Source: Lachnospiraceae bacterium (GTDB lineage Bacteria > Bacillota_A > Clostridia > Lachnospirales > Lachnospiraceae). From it: DNA of 5,462 nt. The DNA lies in NCBI GenBank assembly GCA_017960415.1, contig JAGCZE010000273.1:1-5462 (forward strand), read 5' to 3'. The first letter of the stretch is position 1. Each line of letters opens with the position of its first letter. This document shows positions 1-5,462 of the stretch, piece after piece. The notes below the pieces were generated by a model. That model was given only the letters and a program-made list of their open reading frames with translations. It made no database searches and was not told the origin of the DNA. A program made the translations under genes and the position numbers.

Positions 1-285
1 ACCAACGGTGATGCACCTGCTGCAGAGCCTCTTGCATGCGGCGGCGACTGCACGAACTGCCACGGTTATGTATGTGCTTCGAACCGTGAACTGCTTGAAC
101 GCATTGCGGACGAACAGGCTGCATTGAAGGCCAGCGCCAAGGCAGTTGCCAAGAAAGCCTTCCCCGAAGGCGGCGCAGCGGTCAATATAGCTGAGGCTAA
201 TGCGAAAACCGCGGAAGAAGCCAAAAAAGTTGTAAATAACACTGTTGCGAATTCTACGGAAGATGCGAAAGGAGGTAAAGCATGA
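1..285 (+). CDS. rnfE: RnfE C-terminal tail (partial, 5' end outside window)
   Basis: An open frame runs from the left edge to a TGA at 283-285 and gives 94 visible residues. The assignment rests on context: clostridial rnf operons run C-D-G-E-A-B, and this gene sits directly before rnfA with an ATGA overlap. RnfE is a multi-pass membrane subunit that with RnfA holds the intramembrane Fe-S site of the ferredoxin:NAD+ oxidoreductase. None of that membrane core is visible. What is seen is wholly hydrophilic: a short Ala/Pro lead-in, then a cysteine block at fragment residues 13-25 (nt 37-75, Cys 13, 17, 20, 25, spacing CX3CX2CX4C), then an Ala/Lys/Glu-rich stretch likely to be helical. It would be a long C-terminal extension compared with the short tail of enterobacterial RsxE. 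A separate small gene between rnfE and rnfA cannot be excluded, because the upstream sequence is missing. Confidence 0.66.
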   Translation, partial: TNGDAPAAEPLACGGDCTNCHGYVCASNRELLERIADEQAALKASAKAVAKKAFPEGGAAVNIAEANAKTAEEAKKVVNNTVANSTEDAKGGKA

Positions 286-857
286 AAGCTTTGATATTAC
301 TCCTTGTAGGTGCGGCATTTGTCAATAATGCGGTCCTGTCGCAATTCCTCGGAATATGTCCGTTCCTCGGCGTTTCAAAGAAAACCGATACGGCAGTCGG
401 CATGGGTACCGCGGTTATTTTCGTAGTTACGATCGCATCGGCGGTTACATACCCGATACATGCGTTTATTCTTGTTCCACTGGGCCTTGCGTATATGGAT
501 ACGATAGTATTCATCGCAGTGATCGCCTCACTCGTACAGCTGGTTGAAATGGTGCTGAAGAAATTCATCCCTTCGCTGTACAGGGCTTTGGGTGTGTATC
601 TTCCTCTGATCACTACCAACTGTTGCGTTTTAGGTGCAGCCCTGCTCAATGTCCAGAATGATTACAATTTCCTCGAGAGTGTTGTAAACGGTCTTGGAAC
701 CAGCATCGGTTTCTGCATTTCGATCATAATACTTGCGGGTATCCGTGAAAGGATCGAAGATAACGATATTCCTCATGTACTGAAAGGCTCGCCGATACTG
801 CTCATCACTGCGGGACTCATGGCTATTGCATTCTGCGGTTTTGCGGGAATGATCTAA
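282..857 (+). CDS. rnfA: Rnf complex membrane subunit RnfA
   Basis: This 191-residue integral membrane protein is a subunit of the Rnf ferredoxin:NAD+ oxidoreductase, which pumps Na+ or H+ while moving electrons from ferredoxin to NAD+. Length matches the family (about 190). About six hydrophobic segments can be drawn, near residues 3-24, 38-58, 68-91, 100-122, 134-153 and 170-190. The family signatures are present: NNAVLSQFLGICPFLGVS at residues 15-32 with Cys26, and TTNCCVLG at 111-118 with Cys114/115. In the family these cysteines, with their RnfE counterparts, ligate the intramembrane Fe-S cluster. The GIRER motif is at 153-157. The start is firm: a strong AAGGAGGT at 269-276 lies 5 nt before the ATG, inside the end of the preceding gene. 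The ATGA overlap implies translational coupling with that gene. RnfB follows 22 bp downstream in the same operon. Confidence 0.97.
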   Translation: MKALILLLVGAAFVNNAVLSQFLGICPFLGVSKKTDTAVGMGTAVIFVVTIASAVTYPIHAFILVPLGLAYMDTIVFIAVIASLVQLVEMVLKKFIPSLYRALGVYLPLITTNCCVLGAALLNVQNDYNFLESVVNGLGTSIGFCISIIILAGIRERIEDNDIPHVLKGSPILLITAGLMAIAFCGFAGMI

Positions 858-879
858 TATATACGGAGGTATGATTTCG

Positions 880-1713
880 ATGAGTATCTTGATATATTTA
901 CTGCCGGGACTGTCGTGGCTCGAAATGAGCGCAGGTGCGATCCTGACAGCCGGCGGAGTGGTCGGTGCGACAGGACTCCTGATCGGTCTGCTGCTTGGCA
1001 TGGCTGCGAAGAAATTCGCCGTAGAGACCGACGAAAGAGTTACGGCTGTACGAGAATGCCTTCCTGGCAGCAACTGCGGCGGATGCGGCTTTGCAGGCTG
1101 TGATGCCTGTGCGGAAGCGATCGTAAAGGGTGAAGCCTCGGTAACCGCGTGTGCCGGCGGCGATGCTGCAAAGATCGCTGAGATCATGGGAACCGAAGCA
1201 GGTGAACAGGTAAAGAAGGTTGCATATGTAAAGTGCAGCGGCACCTGCGATAAAACAAAGGTTAAGTACCGCTATCAGGGTATTCCCGATTGCCGCAAAC
1301 TGGCACTGATCCCCGGACACGGCGAAAAAGAGTGCATCTACGGCTGTATGGGTTACGGTTCATGCGTTACCGCATGTAAGTTCGACGCGATCCACGTAAT
1401 AAACGGCGTGGCGGTAGTTGACAAGGAAAAGTGCGTAGGCTGCAGCGCCTGCACAAAGGTATGTCCGAACCACCTGATCGAGCTTCGTCCTTATGAAAGC
1501 AAGTATGCCGTAGGCTGCAGTTCACGCGATAAGGGTAAGGAAGTCAAGGAAAAGTGCACCACCGGCTGTATCGGTTGCGGTATCTGCGCAAAGCAGTGTG
1601 AAGCAGGAGCGATCACGGTTGAAGGCAATATCGCACATATTGATTACGAGAAATGTACGGGCTGCGGCAAATGCGCCGAGAAGTGCCCGCAGAAGATTAT
1701 TCACAAAGTATAA
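880..1713 (+). CDS. rnfB: Rnf complex ferredoxin-like subunit RnfB
   Basis: RnfB is the Fe-S subunit that accepts electrons from reduced ferredoxin and feeds them into the membrane Rnf complex. The chosen ATG at 880 gives 277 residues. An in-frame ATG at 871 would start only 1 nt after GGAGG (865-869), whereas 880 has normal spacing of 10 nt. Order of parts: an N-terminal membrane anchor (about residues 15-43, Gly/Leu-rich); the four-Cys Fe-S domain CX5CX2CX4C (Cys60, 66, 69, 74); a linker with extra cysteines (119, 123, 138); then four ferredoxin-type cysteine quartets at 152/156/162/166, 185/188/191/195, 230/233/236/240 and 259/262/265/269. That gives room for about five [4Fe-4S] clusters; 27 cysteines were counted by hand. 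It is longer than the roughly 190-residue enterobacterial RsxB and matches the extended clostridial form. It is the last rnf gene here, and no U-tract terminator follows. Confidence 0.96.
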   Translation: MSILIYLLPGLSWLEMSAGAILTAGGVVGATGLLIGLLLGMAAKKFAVETDERVTAVRECLPGSNCGGCGFAGCDACAEAIVKGEASVTACAGGDAAKIAEIMGTEAGEQVKKVAYVKCSGTCDKTKVKYRYQGIPDCRKLALIPGHGEKECIYGCMGYGSCVTACKFDAIHVINGVAVVDKEKCVGCSACTKVCPNHLIELRPYESKYAVGCSSRDKGKEVKEKCTTGCIGCGICAKQCEAGAITVEGNIAHIDYEKCTGCGKCAEKCPQKIIHKV

Positions 1714-1728
1714 AAACACCTCATCAGC

Positions 1729-1752
1729 CTGCGGCTAAAATAACAGCCGCAG
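1729..1752 (+). repeat. Perfect 8-bp hairpin just after rnfB
   Basis: CTGCGGCT (1729-1736) and AGCCGCAG (1745-1752) are exact reverse complements around an 8-nt A-rich loop, 15 bp after the rnfB stop. The stem is GC-rich like a terminator stem, but the sequence after it (ACAGCAGTTCCCC) has no run of T. It is therefore not a standard intrinsic terminator. It could be a 3'-end stabilising or processing hairpin for the rnf mRNA, a Rho-related structure, or the first stem of the larger element that follows. The inverted repeat is certain; its function is not. Confidence 0.6.
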
Positions 1753-1759
1753 ACAGCAG

Positions 1760-1863
1760 TTCCCCATAGTTTTGCAAAGCAAAACTTGTTAAGATCAGCT
1801 ATGCTGATCTAATCAAGGGGAAGCCTTCATAGTGGCTGTTCTGATGGTAAACCAGATGAAGGC
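1760..1863 (+). promoter_or_regulatory. Multi-stem inverted-repeat element, possible structured leader of gltX
   Basis: Several exact inverted repeats are packed together. TTCCCC (1760-1765) pairs with GGGGAA (1817-1822) and encloses two 8-3-8 palindromes: AGTTTTGC/GCAAAACT (1768-1775/1779-1786) and AGATCAGC/GCTGATCT (1792-1799/1803-1810). Directly adjoining the closing stem, GCCTTCAT (1823-1830) pairs with ATGAAGGC (1856-1863). As RNA this folds into a three-way junction stacked on a fourth stem, ending 39 nt before the gltX ATG. An alternative pairing exists: CCTTC (1824-1828) is also complementary to GAAGG (1889-1893) in the gltX ribosome binding site. Competing pairings of this kind occur in cis-acting leaders, but equally dense palindromes also occur in mobile intergenic repeats. 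No T-box consensus and no terminator U-tract are present. The pairings are seen directly; any regulatory role is inference. Confidence 0.42.
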
Positions 1864-1902
1864 AGCATATATGACAGGGTGTATGAAAGAAGGGATAGAG
1901 AT

Positions 1903-3357
1903 ATGGACAGAGTAAGAAGCAGATATGCACCTTCGCCTACGGGCAAGATGCACGTGGGAAACCTCCGTACGGCTTTGTACGAGTTCCTGATCGCAAAGCA
2001 TGCGGGAGGAGATTTCATTTTAAGGATTGAGGATACCGACCAGGGAAGACTTGTAGAGGGGTCGGTAGATATCATTTACAGAACACTGGCTGAGGCCGGG
2101 ATCATCCATGATGAGGGCCCCGATAAGGACAAGGGATACGGACCGTATGTACAGAGCGAGAGAGTAAAATCGGGCCTGTACATGAAATATGCAAAGCAGC
2201 TCGTAGAGCAGGGAGATGCTTACTACTGCTTCTGTACAAAAGAGAGACTGGCATCCCTGACCACGGAGGCCGGCGGAGAGACCATCACTCATTACGACAA
2301 GCATTGTCTGTCACTGAGCAAAGAAGAGGTTGAGGCGAAGCTTGCAGCAGGAGAGCCTTTTGTTATCAGACAGAACATACCCAGAGAGGGCACCACGACA
2401 TTTACCGACGCCAATTACGGCGAGATCACTATCAACAATGATGAGCTTGACGACCAGATACTGATCAAGTCTGACGGCTTCCCCACATACAATTTTGCGA
2501 ATGTTATTGACGATCATCTGATGGAGATCAGCCACGTTGTAAGAGGTAACGAGTACATTTCTTCCACTCCGAAATATACCAGGCTCTATCAGGCATTCGG
2601 ATGGAAGGAGCCCACATATGTGCATCTTCCCCTGATCACCAATGAGGAGCATCAGAAGCTTTCGAAGAGAAGCGGCCATTCCTCATTTGAGGATCTGTTG
2701 GAGCAGGGCTTTGTTCCTGAGGCAATAGTTAATTTCGTTGCACTCTTAGGCTGGAGCAGCGCTGACAACCGCGAGATACTGAGCCTTAAAGAGCTCATTG
2801 ACGAGTTTGATTATACGAAGATCAGCAAATCACCCGCAGTATTTGACATGGTGAAGCTGCGCTGGATGAACGGCGAGTATCTGAAGACCATGGATGATGA
2901 GAAATACTATGAGATGGCGCTTCCGTATGTAAAAAAGGCCGTTACGAAGGATTATGACCTCAAGGCCATTGCAGCTCTTGTAAAGACCAGGATCGAGACG
3001 CTGTGCGACATCCCGGACATGATCGATTTCTTCGAGGAGCTTCCCGATTATGATATCGAGATGTATACCCACAAGAAGATGAAGACCAATTCGGAGAATT
3101 CTCTCACAGCCCTTAAGGATCTGCTTCCGAGGCTTGAGGCGCTCGATACCTATGACAATGATTCTCTTTCGGCACTTGTTGCGGATTATGTGGCAGAGAA
3201 AGAGATCAAGAACGGTCAGGCGTTGTGGCCTTTGCGCACCGCAGTATCGGGCAAGCAGACCACACCCGGCGGAGCATACGAGATCATGACGATCATCGGC
3301 AAGGATGAGAGCCTGAAACGTATCCGCAAAGGAATAGAGAAGCTTGAAAATGCCTGA
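1903..3357 (+). CDS. gltX: Glutamyl-tRNA synthetase
   Basis: This class I aminoacyl-tRNA synthetase charges tRNA-Glu with glutamate in the cytoplasm, using ATP. The opening RYAPSPTGKMHVGNLRTALY, with the HIGH-type signature HVGN at residues 17-20, is diagnostic of GluRS/GlnRS. The second ATP motif, KLSKR, is at 252-256, followed by SGHSSFEDLLEQGF. The GluRS insertion with CFC and a later HC pair is also present. The C-terminal part is a helical anticodon-binding region. At 484 residues it is the normal family length. ATG 1903 was chosen because AAGGGA (1890-1895) lies 7 nt upstream and the protein then begins just before the conserved motif. An in-frame GTG at 1879 would add eight charged residues and has no well-spaced binding site. 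Glutamate codons are almost all GAG (41 of 43 by hand count), unlike rnfB (6 of 20) and the downstream regulator (11 of 29). A tRNA-Gln misacylating role is possible but cannot be judged here. Confidence 0.95.
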   Translation: MDRVRSRYAPSPTGKMHVGNLRTALYEFLIAKHAGGDFILRIEDTDQGRLVEGSVDIIYRTLAEAGIIHDEGPDKDKGYGPYVQSERVKSGLYMKYAKQLVEQGDAYYCFCTKERLASLTTEAGGETITHYDKHCLSLSKEEVEAKLAAGEPFVIRQNIPREGTTTFTDANYGEITINNDELDDQILIKSDGFPTYNFANVIDDHLMEISHVVRGNEYISSTPKYTRLYQAFGWKEPTYVHLPLITNEEHQKLSKRSGHSSFEDLLEQGFVPEAIVNFVALLGWSSADNREILSLKELIDEFDYTKISKSPAVFDMVKLRWMNGEYLKTMDDEKYYEMALPYVKKAVTKDYDLKAIAALVKTRIETLCDIPDMIDFFEELPDYDIEMYTHKKMKTNSENSLTALKDLLPRLEALDTYDNDSLSALVADYVAEKEIKNGQALWPLRTAVSGKQTTPGGAYEIMTIIGKDESLKRIRKGIEKLENA

Positions 3358-3390
3358 TCGGACAGGATTTATGGAAATTAAGGATCACAG

Positions 3391-4296
3391 ATGAATATCA
3401 ATCAGTTAAAATATGCGCTTATCGTCGCTGCTTCAGACTCCATGCGTGAGGCAGCGACGAAACTCTATATATCACAGCCGGCATTGTCCGCAAGTATCAG
3501 GGAGCTTGAGGAAGAGCTTAAGATCAGGATCTTCGAAAGGACCAACAAGGGAATATCCGTTACTCCGGAAGGTGAAGATTTCCTGACTTATGCCAAGAAG
3601 GCTGTAAGCCAGTACGAGCTGGTAGAAAACAGATATCTGTCGCAGGACGGCAGCACCGAAAAATTTTCCGTATCCACACAGCACTACAACTTTGCCATCA
3701 GATCGTTTACGAATGTAATAAAAAGGTTCGATCCCGGAAAATATGCATTTTCGATACATGAGACCAAAACCAACGAAGTCCTTGAACATGTCCGGGATCT
3801 TAAAAGCGAAGTGGGTATAGTATCATATTCCCACGCAAACGAGGATATCATAAAGAAACTGATCAGGGAATATATGCTGGATTTCGTGCCTCTGATGAGG
3901 AAGGAAACATATGCATATTTCTGGAAGGATCATAAATTTGCCGGGCGTAAGGAAATATCCATCGAGGAACTGAAGGATTATCCGTGTATTTCCTTCGACC
4001 AGAGTGATAACGGTGCTTTCTACTTAAGTGAAGAAGCTATGGCGGATTATGACTTTCAGAAGCTGATCAAATCCGATGACAGGGCTACCACGATGGAGAT
4101 CATATCGCAGTTGGGCGGCTACTCGATAGGATCGGGTATGCTTGCCGAAGATGATGCGATATTACAGGGCATGGTATCGGTCAAGCTGAAGGAGGAAGAC
4201 CCGCTGGTGATCGGTTATATCACCAGAAAAGGCAGCAATCTGTCTGTGTACGGAAAGGCCTATGTTAAGGAGTTGCTAAAGTACAAAGAACTATAA
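3391..4296 (+). CDS. LysR-family transcriptional regulator
   Basis: The protein has 301 residues, the standard LysR-type length. The N-terminal winged helix-turn-helix covers roughly residues 1-62: MNINQLKYALIVAA opens it, the recognition region REAATKLYISQPALSASIREL spans 19-39, and the wing RIFERTNKGISVTPEG follows at 46-61. The rest is the periplasmic-binding-protein-like effector domain, starting near residue 92 (KFSVSTQHYNFAIRSF) and joined by a linker helix. The effector domain is not specific enough for me to name a ligand. TAAGGA at 3379-3384 lies 6 nt before the ATG. It follows gltX by 33 bp on the same strand, too short for a clear promoter, so cotranscription with gltX or a promoter inside gltX is likely. 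Unlike many LysR genes it has no divergent neighbour, and the next gene converges on it. The target is therefore unknown. Confidence 0.92.
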   Translation: MNINQLKYALIVAASDSMREAATKLYISQPALSASIRELEEELKIRIFERTNKGISVTPEGEDFLTYAKKAVSQYELVENRYLSQDGSTEKFSVSTQHYNFAIRSFTNVIKRFDPGKYAFSIHETKTNEVLEHVRDLKSEVGIVSYSHANEDIIKKLIREYMLDFVPLMRKETYAYFWKDHKFAGRKEISIEELKDYPCISFDQSDNGAFYLSEEAMADYDFQKLIKSDDRATTMEIISQLGGYSIGSGMLAEDDAILQGMVSVKLKEEDPLVIGYITRKGSNLSVYGKAYVKELLKYKEL

Positions 4297-4307
4297 AAAG
4301 ATAACTG

Positions 4308-4355
4308 AAAAGCCGGTACACCGTGAGGAAAAACGATATGGTATACCGGCTTTTT
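4308..4355 (+). terminator. Bidirectional intrinsic terminator between convergent genes
   Basis: The left arm 4308-4322 (AAAAGCCGGTACACC) pairs with the right arm 4340-4354 (GGTATACCGGCTTTT) along 15 positions with a single C/A mismatch, around a loop of about 17 nt, and is followed by T to 4355. It lies 11 bp after the LysR stop. Because the left arm begins with AAAA, the opposite strand also reads as a GC-rich stem followed by TTTT. It can therefore end the convergent reductase transcript, whose stop codon is 35 bp to the right. Confidence 0.88.
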
Positions 4356-4390
4356 ATTGTACTGATGCAGATTTGATCTGTTTTTTGTTA

Positions 4391-5462
4391 TTATTGCTCT
4401 TTCGATCTGCGGTTCTTTCTGAACATGAATTTTCTTGCAAGATTTATGCCGACCTTGTAGGGAAGCGGACGAAGGGCACTGTCGGCCTCTTTAAGCTTCT
4501 CACGGATGGGGATCTGCTGAGGGCAGTGCTGCTCGCATTTGCCGCATCCTATACACTGTGTAGCGAATGCGGGTTCGCGGGTCAGACCCACGGTCTGGGC
4601 GAACTGGAAACGTCCTTCATGTTTATTCTCGGTATACATGGCATTGTAGCACCTGAAGATACCGGGTATATCCACGCCCTTGGGACAGGGCATGCAATAA
4701 CGGCAGCCTGTGCAGCCGACTTTTTCATGGGCTTTTATCTCGGAAATAACCTTATCCAGTGTGGAAAATTCGTTCTCTGTAAAAGAATCGGCTGTTGCTT
4801 CCGACGCGATCCTGCAGTTTTCATTTACCATATCGAGAGAATTCATTCCCGAGAGAACTACGGTAACTTCTTTCTGGTTGTACAGCCATCTGAAAGCCCA
4901 TTCGGCGGGAGACCAGGGCTTTCCGCTGTCTTTCATAGCCTTCAGGGCACCCTCGGGCAGCATGTTGACAAGCTTGCCGCCTCTTAAGGGTTCCATGATG
5001 ATAACCGGGATTCCCTTCTCATAAGCAGCCTTCAGACCCCGGACGCCTGCCTGGGATACCTCATCCAGATAATTGTACTGGATCTGGCAGAAATCCCAAT
5101 CATAATCATTGAGGATCTTCATGAAATTATCGGAATTCCCGTGATAGGAAAAGCCTATATTACGGATTTTACCGCTTTCCTTTTTCTCACTGATCCAATC
5201 GATGACACCGAGGCCTTTCAGCTTCTCCCACATAGCGATATCGGTCAGATGGTGCATCAGGTAATAATCGATATAATCCGTCCGGAGCCTCGAAAGCTCT
5301 TCGTTAAAGTCTTTGTCCAGGCCGGCCCTGTTGCCGATCATATATTGAGGGAGTTTGGTCGCTATCTTGATCTTATCGCGGATACCGTTCTTCTCGAATA
5401 TCTCGCCGATGGCTGCTTCACTTCCTGTATAGACATAAGCCGTGTCGAAATAGTTGACTCCG
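4391..5462 (-). CDS. Aldo/keto reductase with C-terminal two-cluster ferredoxin domain (partial, N-terminus outside window)
   Basis: The frame stays open from the stop codon (TAA, complement of 4391-4393) to the right edge, giving 357 visible residues. The ATG at 5339-5341 is internal, since conserved sequence continues upstream of it. The first visible residues, GVNYFDTAYVYTGSE, contain the aldo/keto reductase Asp (codon 5444-5446) and Tyr (5429-5431). Lys of IATKLP (5354-5356) and the first His of YYLMHHL (5252-5254) complete the catalytic tetrad. About 40 N-terminal residues are probably missing. A TIM barrel using NAD(P)H is expected. The C-terminus carries two cysteine quartets: CX2CX2CX2CP (codons 4685-4714) and CX2CX2CX3CP (4523-4555), each fit for a [4Fe-4S] cluster. 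It ends in a basic tail. This fused architecture is common in anaerobic Bacillota; the substrate is not predictable. The fusion suggests electron exchange with ferredoxin, which is inference. It converges on the LysR gene. Confidence 0.93.
   Translation of the reverse strand, partial: GVNYFDTAYVYTGSEAAIGEIFEKNGIRDKIKIATKLPQYMIGNRAGLDKDFNEELSRLRTDYIDYYLMHHLTDIAMWEKLKGLGVIDWISEKKESGKIRNIGFSYHGNSDNFMKILNDYDWDFCQIQYNYLDEVSQAGVRGLKAAYEKGIPVIIMEPLRGGKLVNMLPEGALKAMKDSGKPWSPAEWAFRWLYNQKEVTVVLSGMNSLDMVNENCRIASEATADSFTENEFSTLDKVISEIKAHEKVGCTGCRYCMPCPKGVDIPGIFRCYNAMYTENKHEGRFQFAQTVGLTREPAFATQCIGCGKCEQHCPQQIPIREKLKEADSALRPLPYKVGINLARKFMFRKNRRSKEQ

Noticed and set aside
49..63. CXXCH as evidence of a c-type cytochrome
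   Set aside because: One CXXCH inside a denser cysteine block, in a tail expected to be cytoplasmic and with no secretion signal visible, fits a metal or Fe-S site better than covalent haem.
871..873. ATG at 871 as the rnfB start
   Set aside because: GGAGG ends only 1 nt before it; the in-frame ATG at 880 has normal spacing.
630..1244. Long minus-strand open frame opposite rnfA and rnfB
   Set aside because: It lies wholly antisense to two confidently identified rnf genes, has no family motif, and reflects the codon pattern of the opposite strand.
1786..1813. Sigma-70-like promoter TTGTTA / 16 bp / TCTAAT
   Set aside because: The -35 matches only 4 of 6 and the -10 lacks the key second-position A; it also overlaps a palindrome, so it is not listed as a feature.
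1879..1881. GTG at 1879 as the gltX start
   Set aside because: It adds eight charged residues before the conserved N-terminus and lacks a well-placed ribosome binding site, while ATG 1903 has AAGGGA 7 nt upstream.
1714..1902. T-box or other known riboswitch upstream of gltX
   Set aside because: The T-box core (AGGGTGGNACCGCG type) and an antiterminator/terminator with a T-run are absent; no other known riboswitch core was recognised.
3371..3394. Seven-codon frame before the LysR gene overlapping its ATG
   Set aside because: Very short, with a poorly spaced ribosome binding site and no conserved content; chance is sufficient.
4373..4987. 204-codon plus-strand frame near the right end
   Set aside because: It is antisense to the reductase-ferredoxin gene, whose catalytic and cysteine motifs are clear; the plus-strand product has no recognisable domain.
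5339..5341. ATG as the start of the minus-strand reductase
   Set aside because: The frame continues to the window edge with conserved AKR sequence (FDTA, catalytic Tyr and Lys) upstream of this ATG, so it is an internal Met.

Overview
The window looks like part of the chromosome of a strictly anaerobic, low-to-mid GC Bacillota, most likely a Lachnospiraceae member of the Butyrivibrio type. The evidence is a clostridial-order Rnf operon (rnfE-rnfA-rnfB at the 3' end), an RnfB with many extra cysteines, strong AGGAGG ribosome binding sites, and an aldo/keto reductase fused to a two-cluster ferredoxin domain. The taxonomic placement is inference from gene style, not from a marker gene.

Layout. 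Positions 1-285 (+) are the hydrophilic, cysteine-bearing tail of a truncated gene, read as the C-terminus of RnfE. It overlaps rnfA (282-857, +) through ATGA, and rnfB (880-1713, +) follows after a short gap. Together they encode the end of the Rnf complex, the membrane ferredoxin:NAD+ oxidoreductase that couples electron transfer to Na+ or H+ export. Positions 1714-1902 hold no convincing gene but are unusually rich in perfect inverted repeats: four separate 8-bp stems plus a 6-bp closing stem, with no U-tract terminator. Next come gltX (glutamyl-tRNA synthetase, 1903-3357, +) and, 33 bp later, a LysR-type regulator (3391-4296, +). A strong hairpin terminator at 4308-4355 separates these from a convergent aldo/keto reductase-ferredoxin gene (4391 to beyond 5462, -), whose N-terminus lies outside the window.

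How the parts work together. The Rnf proteins form one complex: RnfB takes electrons from reduced ferredoxin and passes them to the membrane Fe-S site shared by RnfA and RnfE. The reductase at the right end also carries two [4Fe-4S] sites and could be another user of low-potential electrons, but no direct link is visible. gltX is a housekeeping gene and the LysR regulator has no recognisable target here.

The observations most worth a second look are the multi-stem element between rnfB and gltX, which may be a structured leader or a mobile palindromic repeat. Next are the CX3CX2CX4C tail (containing a CXXCH string) on RnfE, and the very skewed glutamate codon use of gltX (41 of 43 GAG by hand count), which its neighbours do not share. 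I did not find a mobile element, CRISPR array, RNA gene or clearly novel multi-gene system.
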